From: Kitasatospora sp. NBC_01266
GTDB taxonomy: Bacteria; Actinomycetota; Actinomycetes; Streptomycetales; Streptomycetaceae
Assembly (NCBI RefSeq): GCF_036242395.1
Contig: NZ_CP108458.1
Coordinates: forward strand, 3,224,001 to 3,288,000
Direction: 5' to 3'
DNA length: 64,000 nt
Shown here: positions 52,912 to 61,929 of the stretch, piece after piece
How the letters are laid out: each line of letters starts with the position of its first letter
Position numbering within the stretch: position 1 is the stretch's first letter
Notes under the pieces: generated by a model
What the model saw: the letters and a program-made list of their open reading frames with translations, nothing else
Databases searched by the model: none
Told to the model about the DNA's origin: nothing
Program-made: the position numbers and the translations under genes

Positions 52912-54303
52912 TCATTCCACCACGCTCGGATTGACGGCCTCATCCGCCATCCAGGTCTCCTCGTCCTCCACGAGATAGTCAGGCCGCTTGCCCTCCCGAC
53001 GCTTCTTGCGGCGAGCCTGCTGCGTCTCGCCCAGCAGGAACCCAGGCCCGCGCTCCTCCATCTCCTCCATCTCCGCACCGGCCTCTGAAGACATCCGCCC
53101 CTGCGCACCCAACCCAGTACCGCCCTCGGTAAAGGCATCGCGGGGGCCACCCACGGCACGACCACCGACCATCTCGCCCCCGCCGATCTCACCGCCGTTA
53201 CCCTCCCGGGTCGCCCCACCACGCAGGTAGCCACTCGGACGGCCGGTGTCAGCCTGTTCCACGCTGCCACCAGCGAACGCCCGCGAATCCGTCGCGAAGG
53301 ACCGCCCAGCACTGCCACCGAATCCCATAGAGAGCGGGCCACCGCTGGCGGTACCGCCAGCGACGGCGTTGCCGGGAGCCCCAACCGCACCAAAATGTGG
53401 TGTCTTACTTCCAGTGGCGCCAGCGCCGGCTAGTCCGGTGCCACTGCTCACGATCTGCGGCCGGACGAGAGAAGTTGGCGACTCAGCGACTGGGTGCACC
53501 TCCTGGCTACTTCCCGGCGTGTCCGCACCGATGGCAGTCGACTTCGAAGGTTTAGGCGCCGGATTTGCGATGCCTCCCTTGATTTCGAAGTCGCTGGAGG
53601 CAGCCGCCTCAGCTGACCGCGCACGCGACGAACTAGTCTGACTATCCGTCATAATACTGACCGCCCGGGTGTTCTCTGGTGCGGTGACATGGCCACCGAC
53701 AGCACCAAGTCCAGCGCCCATAACAAATGCGGTCAGGGCCGCTGACGCACTCTGGTCCGGCGGCGGCACATTCGACTCGTCGATGTTATTGATCGCCGGC
53801 GGCTTCAACACCGGCGTCGCCGTCCGGTACTTGTTCGCCAGCGTCTGCATCACCGCAACCGCTTCGGCCTTCTTCTGGTCCTTGATCGGCGTCTGCGTGC
53901 TGTCGTCCTGGATCCCCACCGCGTTCTGCGCGGTGTCGGAGATCGCGTTCCCCACCTGGGCCCAGAAGCCGGGCTCCTCGGGCATGTCGTGTTTGGCCTG
54001 GTCGATCGCCTCGGACATCATCTGCAGCGTATTGGCCGCGTCGTTCGCATAGGAGGCGGTGTTGTTGACGTTGTTGGCCAGCGTGGTCATCTTGTCGTAG
54101 AACGCATTGCTGCTGTTGCCCTGCCAGTTGTCGGTGGCGGTGTTCGAAGCGGCGTCCAGCGCGGCGCGGATCTGCTTCAAGGTCTCGGCCGCCCGACGCC
54201 AGGGGTCGCTGGCGGCCATCACGTCGCCGGAGTTCAGCGCGTGGACCATCTTCCGCAGGGCGGAGTGGCTGTACGTATTGAAGTCGGTGATGTCCGAGCT
54301 CAT
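52912..54303 (-). CDS. WXG100-superfamily protein with long C-terminal region, type VII substrate
   Basis: A 463-residue protein. The N-terminal 100 residues form a WXG100/ESX helical hairpin with the central turn TDNWQGNSSNAFYDKM. A longer central helix follows, then a Gly/Ser/Ala/Pro-rich region (about residue 200 on) resembling PE/PPE or LXG-type extensions, and ends in EEDEETWMADEAVNPSVVE. It is probably a secreted partner of the 54341 gene. ATG 54303. No EccA-E genes are in the window. The sequence looks recently diverged or acquired. Confidence 0.8.
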   Translation of the reverse strand: MSSDITDFNTYSHSALRKMVHALNSGDVMAASDPWRRAAETLKQIRAALDAASNTATDNWQGNSSNAFYDKMTTLANNVNNTASYANDAANTLQMMSEAIDQAKHDMPEEPGFWAQVGNAISDTAQNAVGIQDDSTQTPIKDQKKAEAVAVMQTLANKYRTATPVLKPPAINNIDESNVPPPDQSASAALTAFVMGAGLGAVGGHVTAPENTRAVSIMTDSQTSSSRARSAEAAASSDFEIKGGIANPAPKPSKSTAIGADTPGSSQEVHPVAESPTSLVRPQIVSSGTGLAGAGATGSKTPHFGAVGAPGNAVAGGTASGGPLSMGFGGSAGRSFATDSRAFAGGSVEQADTGRPSGYLRGGATREGNGGEIGGGEMVGGRAVGGPRDAFTEGGTGLGAQGRMSSEAGAEMEEMEERGPGFLLGETQQARRKKRREGKRPDYLVEDEETWMADEAVNPSVVE

Positions 54304-54340
54304 GAGCCCAGGCCTCCAGTCCCGTGAGCGGTCGCCATCC

Positions 54341-54991
54341 TCACCATGTGGGCAACCCCGACGAGCCGCTGCCCGCCCCGTCGGTCGGGACCGTCGCCGA
54401 CTGGTCCACCGGCTGATCGGACTGGCCCGCCGTCCCGTCCTTGGCAACTCCGTCCTTCGCCCCTGCGCCCCCCGCAACTCCGCCCCCCGCACCTCCACCC
54501 CCCGCCGCACCCGGGCCGGCCGATCCCGCCGCCTTGCGCCCTGCCACAGCCCCTGCGGCAACTCCGGCCACCGCAGCGCCGTAGCCGGCAACCGACGAAG
54601 CGGAGAGGGGGGCGCCGACCGACCAGCCGTCCGAGGAGACCTGGAGGCTGCGGGCGGTCTCGTGCTCCTGGTTCTCGTAGTTGCTGGCGGTCAGGTCGGC
54701 CTTGCGCTGGGCGTCGTCGATCGCTTCCTGGAGCATGGTGAGCACGTCACGCAGGCCGTCGCGCATCAGGCCGTACTGGTCGTACAGGGCCGTCGCCTCG
54801 GCGAACTCGCCGAACGAGGTGCTGCCCACGCCGGTTCTGGCGTGGGTGGTCGAGCCGTCGGCGCTCTGCTGGAACTCCGCCAGCAGGCCGCGCACCTGGC
54901 CCGCGAACGCCCGCAGGCTGTCCACCTCGACCTGGTAGCCCGACCCCGCGCCGCCCGCCGTCCCGGGCCCGCTGCTGCCGCCGTCGGTCAC
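54341..54991 (-). CDS. ESX-like helical-hairpin protein, Gly-rich C-terminus
   Basis: A 216-residue protein: helical segment YQVEVDSLRAFAGQVRGLLAEFQQSADG, then a second LYDQYGLMRDGLRDVLTMLQEAIDDAQRKADLTA, as in EsxB-like proteins, followed by a Gly/Ala/Ser-rich C-terminus ending SGLPTW. No canonical Trp-x-Gly is seen. It is first in a right-to-left transcript with the larger WXG gene 37 bp behind and mycosin. GTG 54991 follows GGGAGG. It is probably an ESX partner. Confidence 0.75.
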   Translation of the reverse strand: MTDGGSSGPGTAGGAGSGYQVEVDSLRAFAGQVRGLLAEFQQSADGSTTHARTGVGSTSFGEFAEATALYDQYGLMRDGLRDVLTMLQEAIDDAQRKADLTASNYENQEHETARSLQVSSDGWSVGAPLSASSVAGYGAAVAGVAAGAVAGRKAAGSAGPGAAGGGGAGGGVAGGAGAKDGVAKDGTAGQSDQPVDQSATVPTDGAGSGSSGLPTW

Positions 54992-55114
54992 GGTTCGCGC
55001 CTCCCCGTCGTGTTCCCGTCAGCCCTGACCCGGCCCAGCCTCCCAAGTATTGGACCCGACGCCAACCCCGCCGTCCAACAGCGGCCCGTGCATCCACCGT
55101 CCCCCGACGTACCG

Positions 55115-55819
55115 TCAGGAGGCCGCCAGGGTGCGGCGGCAGAGCGAATCCGCGTGGCGAGTGGTCTCGGGCAGGCGGTAGCGCGGTGTCAGGGCGAGGA
55201 CGCAGGAGACCGCTTCGGTCAGCCCGATCCGGTGACCCACCGACACGAAGACCGGCTTCACCCCCGCGCGGGTACGCACCGCGCGCCCGACCTCCTCACC
55301 GGTCTCCCGGTCGAGCAGCGGGGACCAGGCGCCGCGCTCGGGCGCCGGGTCCTGGTAGGTGAAGCTGAACGGGGTCTTGGCGGCACCCAGGGTCGGCAGG
55401 CCGGTCAGCACGCCGAGGTGGCTGGCCAGGCCGAGGCGGCGCGGGTGGGCCAGACCGTAGCCGTCGCAGACCACCAGGTCGGGGCGGTGTCGCAGTCCGG
55501 CCAGGGCGTCGACCACGGCGGGGAGTTCGCGGAAGGCCAGCAGGCCGGGCAGGTAGGGGAAGGCGACAGGGCCGACGGCGGTGGACTGCTCGACCACCTC
55601 CAGGGTGGCCAGGTCGAGCAGCACGGCCGCGGCGGCGACGGTGTTCCGCTCGTCGTCGTACGCCACGTCCACGCCCGCGACCAGCGCGCCCGGGGCGGGG
55701 GCGGGCCCGTGCGGCTCGACCAGCGGGCGCAGCCGTTGCTGCTCCGCGAGTGCCGCCGCCTCGGTGCGCGGCCAACTCGACGGCTCGACGGGCACGATCG
55801 TGCTCTGCGGCACGCTCAC
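55115..55819 (-). CDS. nfi: endonuclease V
   Basis: A 234-residue endonuclease V, which cuts DNA one base past hypoxanthine and other deaminated bases. Motifs visible: VAGVDVAYDD (metal Asp), FPYLPGLLAFRELPAV, VVCDGYGLAHPRRLGLASHLGVLTGLPTLGAAKT and KPVFVSVGHRIGLTEAV. Length is normal. GTG/ATG 55819. It reads right to left after the type VII genes. An alternative start upstream (55856) exists in another frame only. Confidence 0.96.
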   Translation of the reverse strand: MSVPQSTIVPVEPSSWPRTEAAALAEQQRLRPLVEPHGPAPAPGALVAGVDVAYDDERNTVAAAAVLLDLATLEVVEQSTAVGPVAFPYLPGLLAFRELPAVVDALAGLRHRPDLVVCDGYGLAHPRRLGLASHLGVLTGLPTLGAAKTPFSFTYQDPAPERGAWSPLLDRETGEEVGRAVRTRAGVKPVFVSVGHRIGLTEAVSCVLALTPRYRLPETTRHADSLCRRTLAAS

Positions 55820-55895
55820 CAGCTCCCCCAGGGTCGGTACGGACTTCGCGCCCCACGCTACCGAGCCACCCCGCCCAGCCCGCGCCCCGCCGTCC

Positions 55896-56576
55896 TCAGT
55901 TCGTCGAGACCACCACGGTCTTCGCCGCCTTGTCGTGCAGGCACTGCCGGTACGGCTTGTCGAAGACGCCGAACAGGCCGTCGACCAGCCACCAGAGTCC
56001 GCAGCAGATCACGGCGGGCAGCACGAAGACGGCGGCGCGGGTCCAGGCGACCGAGCCGACGGGGCTACTGCCGTCGGCCAGCATCGCGACCCGGACGTTC
56101 ATCACCTTCTTGCCGAGGGTCTGGCCGTCACGCGAGAGCATCAGGCCGTCGTAGACGAAGAAGAGGGCGTAGAAGACCCAGACACCGTCGGTCCAGCCGG
56201 TGCGGTTGGAGAAGCCGGTGAACGGCAGGACCACCACGAACGCGACCACCTGGACGATCAGGTAGTCGATCACCAGGGCCAGGATGCGCTGCGGCCAGCT
56301 GCCGAGCGGCGGCATCCCGGCGACCGGAGCGGGCCCGCCGGCCGGTGTGCCGTACGGGGGCGGCGCCCCGTACGGACCACCGCCGCCGTACGGACCACCG
56401 CCGCCGTAGGGGTCACCCCCGTACTGCCCGACCTGCGGGGCGTTGCCGTCGTACGGGGAGCCGTCGGCGGGCGGCGGACTGTCCTGGGGCGGCGGGTCCG
56501 ACTTCGGCGGCTGCTTGTCGAAGGGGGGCTTGCCGCCCCCTTCCGGCTCCGGGCTCGAAGGGTCGTAGCTGCTCAT
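55896..56576 (-). CDS. RDD-family membrane protein
   Basis: A 226-residue protein. Residues 1-80 are Pro/Gly/Asp-rich and disordered. The RDD domain has LGSWPQRILALVIDYLIVQVVAF (Arg-Asp-Asp-like motif with IDY), VLPFTGFSNRTGW, GQTLGKKVMNVRVAMLADG and two further helices, ending CLHDKAAKTVVVS. RDD proteins may be Na+/H+ antiporters or lipid transporters; function here unknown. ATG 56576. A second, larger RDD gene follows upstream. Confidence 0.9.
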   Translation of the reverse strand: MSSYDPSSPEPEGGGKPPFDKQPPKSDPPPQDSPPPADGSPYDGNAPQVGQYGGDPYGGGGPYGGGGPYGAPPPYGTPAGGPAPVAGMPPLGSWPQRILALVIDYLIVQVVAFVVVLPFTGFSNRTGWTDGVWVFYALFFVYDGLMLSRDGQTLGKKVMNVRVAMLADGSSPVGSVAWTRAAVFVLPAVICCGLWWLVDGLFGVFDKPYRQCLHDKAAKTVVVSTN

Positions 56577-56670
56577 ACGGAGAGTAGAACACCGGAAATC
56601 GTACTTTCTATGGATATTTGACCCGTTTTGCTGGCCTTCTGACGCACCATCGGCCCACCTGGAGTGCGCC

Positions 56671-57861
56671 TCAGGCCTTGACCACCCGGGTGCGCGCCGC
56701 TCGGTCCGCCCAGCCGCGCCGCCGCTGACGGTCGGCCAGCGGAGCCAGCGGGCCCAGCACCGTCAGCACGGTCAGCTGCCCGACCAGCCAGCGGACCAGC
56801 GCCCGGCCGAAGCCGGGCGGCCGCCCCCCGCGCCCCGTCTCGGCGCCGGTCACCACCCGCACCCCCGCCAGCCGCTTGCCCAGCGTGCGGCCGGTCCGGG
56901 CGGTGGGCAGCACCTCGTAGACCAGGCCGACCAGCAGCAGCACGCCGAGCAGCAGCGCCGCCCGCCCGAGCACGGTGCCGTCGATCAGCCAGACCTGCAC
57001 CTCGCGGCCGGTCAGATGGCTGGCCGTCCGGGCCTGGTCGAGCTTCTGCTGCAGGTATGCCGTGGTGTCCACGACCAGCGGGACGCCGACTGCCGCAGCC
57101 ACCCCGCCGACCACCGCGAGATCCACCAGGCGGGCCGCCAGCCGCCGCCCGAGACCGGCGGTCACCAGGGCGGGGGCCGGTCTGGACGCACGCGGCACCC
57201 GGACCGGAGCGGATCCGGCCCGCGCGGATCCGACTGGCGCGGTCCGTGGCACCCCGCCCCCGGAAGTCGACGGGCCCGACTTGCGCATCCGCACCGCAGC
57301 GGGCACCCGATCCGGCTCGGGCTCAGGCACAGACTCGGCCTCAGCCACAGCCTCAGCGCCGCCCCCGGGCCCGGCAGCGGCCAGCTCGGCCACTGCCGCC
57401 TCCCCCACCACCCCCCACGACACCCAGCGCGGCGCGCCCCCCGTCTCCAGCAGCCCCCGCTGCTCCTGCGGGTTCGCCTGCCAGCCGGTCCCGGCGACCG
57501 CACCCGCCGGGCCAGCCGACTCCTGCGCCATCGCGGGTGCCATGGTGAAGACCGCTCCGGCCGAGGTCTGGTCCAGGAACACCGGCCCGGTCTCGGCCGA
57601 CGGCTCCGGCTCCGCCGCCCGCACGGCCTGCGGCATCGCCGGCGGCGGGATGTACCGCGCGCCCGGCCGCACGGCGGGGCGGGAGGCGAACGCCGGCGCC
57701 GCCAGCACCTCGCCGTCGGGGGGAGCGGGACGGCTGGTCCCGGGCACCCAGGTGCCGCCGTTCCAGTAACGGACGTAGCCCGGCACCGAGGGGTCCGGGT
57801 AGTAACCGGGCGCGGGGACCACGGCGGTGTCCACGCTGACGCCCAACGGCTGGTCCGACAT
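56671..57861 (-). CDS. RDD-family protein with DUF2510-type N-terminus
   Basis: A 396-residue protein. Residues 15-50 are the short beta-type DUF2510 motif PGYYPDPSVPGYVRYWNGGTWVPGT, a membrane-associated module found in actinobacteria. A long Ala/Pro/Glu-rich linker follows (to about 230), then the RDD domain: GLGRRLAARLVDLAVVGGVAAAVGVPL and TARTGRTLGKRLAGVRVVTG. ATG 57861. It reads right to left toward the other RDD gene, 94 bp apart. Function unknown. Confidence 0.88.
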   Translation of the reverse strand: MSDQPLGVSVDTAVVPAPGYYPDPSVPGYVRYWNGGTWVPGTSRPAPPDGEVLAAPAFASRPAVRPGARYIPPPAMPQAVRAAEPEPSAETGPVFLDQTSAGAVFTMAPAMAQESAGPAGAVAGTGWQANPQEQRGLLETGGAPRWVSWGVVGEAAVAELAAAGPGGGAEAVAEAESVPEPEPDRVPAAVRMRKSGPSTSGGGVPRTAPVGSARAGSAPVRVPRASRPAPALVTAGLGRRLAARLVDLAVVGGVAAAVGVPLVVDTTAYLQQKLDQARTASHLTGREVQVWLIDGTVLGRAALLLGVLLLVGLVYEVLPTARTGRTLGKRLAGVRVVTGAETGRGGRPPGFGRALVRWLVGQLTVLTVLGPLAPLADRQRRRGWADRAARTRVVKA

Positions 57862-58199
57862 GCAGATCTACTCTCCTGTGGGCCGCCGGCGGGGCGCACG
57901 CCACGTCGCCGGACAGTCACCAAGGGTAGTACTTCCGCGTCGGCTCCGGCGGAAGTTGCCGATTCCCGGGACAGCCGGAGCCCGGACCCGCTTTGCTGAC
58001 CTGTGTGCTCTGCCCGCGCGACCCCTGCACGACCCCCGCGCGCGCTCCGGCCTTCGCGCCCTGTCCGGCTGCCGCGCTCCGCGCCGCCGGGCGCGCCCGC
58101 GAAAGTGTGCGAGAAACCCGTGTAAGAACCGCGCGACTACCCGCTCTCTCCAGTTGTCCGGGCCCGCCAGGGGCCGGCACGACCGAGAGGATCAGCGGC
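57862..58199. other. 338-bp divergent intergenic region with hairpin at 57931-57956
   Basis: ACTTCCGC (57931-57938) pairs with GCGGAAGT (57949-57956) with a 10-nt loop, near the start of the RDD gene. No other element is recognised; the SsgA-like promoter must lie further right. Confidence 0.4.
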
Positions 58200-58616
58200 A
58201 TGGACAGCAGCCCGAGCGTGGTGGAGCACGAACTGGAGCTCAACCTGGTGCTCTCCCCCGAGCGCAGCGTCCCCGTCCCGGCCCGCCTGTCGTACGGCAA
58301 CCACGACCCGTACGCGGTGCACATCACCTTCCACCTGGACACCGGCACCCCGGTGACCTGGGTGTTCGCCCGCGAGCTGCTGGTGGAGGGGACCTTCCGC
58401 CCGTGCGGCCAGGGCGACGTGCGGATCTGGCCCACCCGGGCCGGGAGGCAGAGCGTGCTCTGCCTCGCGCTCACCTCGCCGGGCGGTGACGCGCTGCTGG
58501 AGGCGCCGCTGCCCGTGGTGGCCGCCTGGCTGGAGCGGGCGCACCGGCTGGTGCCGCCGGGCAGCGAGCTGAGCGTGCTCGACCTGGACAGCTCGCTCGC
58601 CGAGCTGCTGGCCTGA
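58200..58616 (+). CDS. SsgA-like protein (SALP)
   Basis: A 138-residue SsgA/SsgB-family protein, controlling septum placement and spore development in Streptomyces: LPVPARLSYGNHDPYAVHITFHLDTGTPVTWVFARELLVEG, then GDVRIWPTRAGRQSVLCLAL. It is closer in its spacing to SsgB/D/E than to SsgA, but I cannot tell which member it is. ATG 58200 lacks an obvious ribosome binding site (AGAGGATC). The 3' end is duplicated in part (58608-58642). It is divergent from the RDD gene. Confidence 0.9.
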   Translation: MDSSPSVVEHELELNLVLSPERSVPVPARLSYGNHDPYAVHITFHLDTGTPVTWVFARELLVEGTFRPCGQGDVRIWPTRAGRQSVLCLALTSPGGDALLEAPLPVVAAWLERAHRLVPPGSELSVLDLDSSLAELLA

Positions 58617-58642
58617 GCGCGTGCACTGGCCTGAGCGCGTGC
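58608..58642 (+). repeat. 17-bp direct repeat across the ssg stop codon
   Basis: CTGGCCTGAGCGCGTGC occurs at 58608-58624 and 58626-58642, separated by one base. The first copy includes the SsgA-like gene's TGA. It may reflect slippage or a small duplication. Confidence 0.7.
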
Positions 58643-58688
58643 GCCGGCCCGAACGTGTGCGGGGCGCGGGACGGGCCGCCGGCTGTGA

Positions 58689-60104
58689 TCAGCGCACCGC
58701 GGGGGTGCGCTGACCGGCGACCTCGGAGCCGCCCCCGGCCGCGGGGCGCTGACCGGGCACCCGCAGCGGCATCAGCGGCTGGCCGGCCGCCCGCCGCCGC
58801 GAGCGCACCCGCACCGCGGCGACCAGCAGGAAGCAGAGCCCGATCCACGGGTACATCCCGGCCGGCAGCTGCTTGAGCAGGTTCATCTGCAGGTTGGTGA
58901 TGCCCTTGTGCGGCACCAGCCACATCGAGAAGGAGCAGAACCCCACCACCGTCATCCAGAAGATCACCCGCCAGCGCCGGCGCCGCACCGCCGCGGGGCG
59001 CGACCGCTCGTGGTGCGCCTCGGCGGCCAGCAGCACCAGGATCGGCAGGCACCAGATCCAGTGGTGGGTCCAGCTGATCGGTGAGATCAGCAGCGCGGTG
59101 ACGGCGGTGCAGCAGACGCCCCAGGCCTCGGCCCGCGGCAGCCAGCGGTCGCTGCGGTAGGCCCAGACGGCGATGGCCAGCCCCAGGACGGCGACCACCG
59201 CGGCAGCCGCGGTGGCGGGCAGGCCCGGGTTCTCCAGCCGCAGGAAGCGGGCGGCGACCCCGCGCAGCGACTGGTTGTCGACGATGAAGACCTTGCCGAC
59301 CCGGGAGGAGTCGTACAGGTACTTGGTCCAGAAGCCCCAGGTGGCGCTCGGCAGCGCGACGGCGCCGATCAGGAAGGTGGCCAGGAAGGTGAAGCCGGCC
59401 ACGAACGCGGCCCGCACCCGCCCGGTGAGCAGCAGGTAGACCGCGAAGAGCCCGGGGGTGAGCTTCATCCCGGCGGCGATGCCGATCCCGACGCCCTTCC
59501 ACTTGCGGTGGTCGGGCGTGGTCAGGTCCCAGAGCACCAGGCAGATCAGCAGCAGGTTGATCTGGCCGTACCGCAGCGTGGTGAAGACCGGCTCCAGCCA
59601 CACCCCGAGCCCGGCGACCAGGACCACCCCCACCGGCCGCAGCTTCCGCTCGGGCCACCCCACCAGCCGGAACGCCAGCAGCGCGGTGAGCCCCAGCAGG
59701 CCGAGGTTGCCCAGCGTGACCGCCACCCGCAGGAAGGGCACCGGCAGGTAGGCGGTCGGGGTGAAGAACATCGCGGCGAACGGCGGATAGGTGGCCGGCA
59801 GGTTCCACTGCGTGACCCGGATCCCGTACAGGTCCTGCCCGTGCGCGACGGCGGCACCCTCGGCGCGGTAGACGATCATGTCGACCATCGAGGTGCCGAT
59901 GAAGTGCCGGACCACCGCATAGGCCAGCAGTGAGACGAAGGCCGTGATCACGGCCTTCCGCATCCGCTCCCGAGGGGCCTCGCGCACCGCGCGTATCGGC
60001 TCCTCCACCCAGCGGCGCCAGGCCGGAGTGCTGGGGGGGACAGCCTCGGGCCCGGCTTTCGCCGTCCGTTGGTCCTGCTGCACCGCTGTCACTGCCCGCT
60101 CCAT
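58689..60104 (-). CDS. GT87-family (PimE-like) mannosyltransferase-type membrane protein
   Basis: A 471-residue GT-C glycosyltransferase-like membrane protein with about ten helices: the conserved IVYRAEGAAVAHGQDLYG loop with the acidic DMIVYRAEG catalytic-type residues, then ATYPPFAAMFFTPTAYLPV, LRYGQINLLLICLVLWDL and GMKLTPGLFAVYLLLTG. GT87 enzymes use polyprenyl-phosphate mannose; the acceptor here is unknown. ATG 60104. It reads toward the SsgA-like gene tail-to-tail across 72 bp. No partner GT genes adjacent. Confidence 0.88.
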   Translation of the reverse strand: MERAVTAVQQDQRTAKAGPEAVPPSTPAWRRWVEEPIRAVREAPRERMRKAVITAFVSLLAYAVVRHFIGTSMVDMIVYRAEGAAVAHGQDLYGIRVTQWNLPATYPPFAAMFFTPTAYLPVPFLRVAVTLGNLGLLGLTALLAFRLVGWPERKLRPVGVVLVAGLGVWLEPVFTTLRYGQINLLLICLVLWDLTTPDHRKWKGVGIGIAAGMKLTPGLFAVYLLLTGRVRAAFVAGFTFLATFLIGAVALPSATWGFWTKYLYDSSRVGKVFIVDNQSLRGVAARFLRLENPGLPATAAAAVVAVLGLAIAVWAYRSDRWLPRAEAWGVCCTAVTALLISPISWTHHWIWCLPILVLLAAEAHHERSRPAAVRRRRWRVIFWMTVVGFCSFSMWLVPHKGITNLQMNLLKQLPAGMYPWIGLCFLLVAAVRVRSRRRAAGQPLMPLRVPGQRPAAGGGSEVAGQRTPAVR

Positions 60105-60261
60105 CCCGCCGGTCGGTCGACCAGCCTTCGACAATAACGGACGGACCCGGGCGGACGTAGGTCGAGCGAGGGCCGGCGACCGCCGGGGGGCCGGACGACC
60201 GCGAAGCGGATCCGTGCTCCCGGCGGCCGGGCCCACGGATCCGCTCACGTTCGACGCCGGC

Positions 60262-61788
60262 TCAACCCGTGTAGGCCCCCAGCGCCTTCGCGAAGTCCAG
60301 CGGCTGCTGCGCCACGCTGCTGCAGGTCGGGTCCGCGGACGGCTTCGGGCCGCCCGCGCACGGCTGGTCGCGGGCGGCGGACCACATCGCCAGCCAGGCC
60401 AGGTGCTTGCCGCTCGCGAAGGCGGCCAGCTGCTGGGCGTCGGCGACCGTGAACACCTCGGAGGAGACGTCGTTGACACCGATCATCGGGGTGACCGCGA
60501 CCTTGGCCCAGGCCTGGCTGTCGGACAGCTTGAGGACGCTCTTGACCTGCGCCTGGGTGGCGGTGGCCGCGTCGATGGCGTACTTGCCCAGCTGGCCGTT
60601 CGGGTCGGGGGCCACGCCGTCGCCGAAGTCCATCGCCATGATGTTGACCGCACCGATCCGCACGCCGTTGTTCTGGGCGTCGGTGACCAGGTCGATGCCG
60701 TCCTGGGTCAGGCCGGTGGGCAGCGCGGGCAGCGTGAAGGAGACGTCCAGGTTGCGGCCCTTGGCGGCGGCGGTCTGCTGGAGCTGGGCGATCGCCTGGT
60801 CGCGGCGGGTGTTGGCGGCGGTGTCGGTGAGCGCGCCGCCCTCGACGTCGAAGTCGATCCTGGTCAGCCCGTAGGCGTCGATGGCCTGCTGGTAGGCGGC
60901 GGCCAGGTCGCTCACCGAGGAGCAGGCGGTGGCCAGCTCGCTGCCGTTGGCGCCGCCGAAGGAGACCCGTACGTCACCGCCGATCGCCCGCAGCGCCCCG
61001 ATCTGCGTGGCCACCGGGTCGGACGCCAGGTCGCTGACGCCGCCCCACTTCGGGACGCAGCCCCCGCCGGAGACGATGAAGGCCAGGGTGAAGTTCTTCA
61101 CGCCGTCGGCCTTGGCGTTGGCCACCAGGTCGTAGGGCGGGTAGAGGGAGGTGTCGACGTACGGTGCGAAGCCCGCGCCGGCGCCCGCCGGGACACCGGT
61201 CGGTGCCGGGGTGGGCGTCGGGCCGCTCGACGGCACGGCGGTCGGTGGCAGAGCGGTCGGCGTGGGCACCGGGCCCGAGGGCGCCGCGCTCGGGGTGCCG
61301 GTCGGTCGGCCCGAGGGCTCCGGCGTGGGGCCGTCGCCCGCCTTGCACGAGACGCCGTTGATCAGGCAGTTCCCCGGCTCGGCCTGGGCGGCCCCCGCGC
61401 CCTCGACCACGAAGCCCACGTCGACGCTCTGCCCGGCCGCCAGGTGGCTGCTCCACGACTGCGGCTTGACGGTGATGTGCTGCCCGGCGGCGCTGAAGCT
61501 CGCGTTCCAGAGCGAGTCGATCTTCGCGCCGGCCGGCAGGTCGAAGCTGAGCGTCCAGTCGTCGATCGGGCCGCTGGCCGCGTCGCTGACCAGGTACTGG
61601 CCGGTGTAGCCGCTGTTCCAGACGCTGGTGCGGCTGTAGAGCGCGCCGAGCGAGGCCGCGTCGGCGCTGGAGGCCAGCACCGCCACCCCGCCGGCCAGCA
61701 CGGCCGCGGCCACGACGCTCGCCCCGATCACGGTCCCCTGGCGACCTCGGCGCCGGTGCGCGGCGCGGCGGGTGATCTGGTTCGTCAT
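60262..61788 (-). CDS. secreted chitinase: CBM2 plus GH18
   Basis: A 508-residue exported enzyme. Signal peptide (1-44, ending ADA), a CBM2-type cellulose/chitin-binding domain (about 45-150, with conserved W57/W78/W94/W112-like Trp), a Pro/Thr/Ser linker (152-205) and a GH18 domain. Its catalytic segment is TRIDFDVEGG, i.e. D312-x-D314-x-E316, the GH18 DxxDxDxE with the catalytic Glu. It would degrade chitin, whose monomer the nag PTS imports. ATG 61788. No dre site is evident upstream. Confidence 0.93.
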   Translation of the reverse strand: MTNQITRRAAHRRRGRQGTVIGASVVAAAVLAGGVAVLASSADAASLGALYSRTSVWNSGYTGQYLVSDAASGPIDDWTLSFDLPAGAKIDSLWNASFSAAGQHITVKPQSWSSHLAAGQSVDVGFVVEGAGAAQAEPGNCLINGVSCKAGDGPTPEPSGRPTGTPSAAPSGPVPTPTALPPTAVPSSGPTPTPAPTGVPAGAGAGFAPYVDTSLYPPYDLVANAKADGVKNFTLAFIVSGGGCVPKWGGVSDLASDPVATQIGALRAIGGDVRVSFGGANGSELATACSSVSDLAAAYQQAIDAYGLTRIDFDVEGGALTDTAANTRRDQAIAQLQQTAAAKGRNLDVSFTLPALPTGLTQDGIDLVTDAQNNGVRIGAVNIMAMDFGDGVAPDPNGQLGKYAIDAATATQAQVKSVLKLSDSQAWAKVAVTPMIGVNDVSSEVFTVADAQQLAAFASGKHLAWLAMWSAARDQPCAGGPKPSADPTCSSVAQQPLDFAKALGAYTG

Positions 61789-61929
61789 GGGACTCCTCGA
61801 CTGCGGGGACGGAGGAAGCGGAGCGGGACCGACACCGGCAGCCCTGGCTCCCGGCGCCGCCGACGCTAGCGCCCCGGCGCGCCCCGGAATCGGCAGCTCA
61901 GGCAGGGGTAGCCGTCCCTTAGGGGCCCG

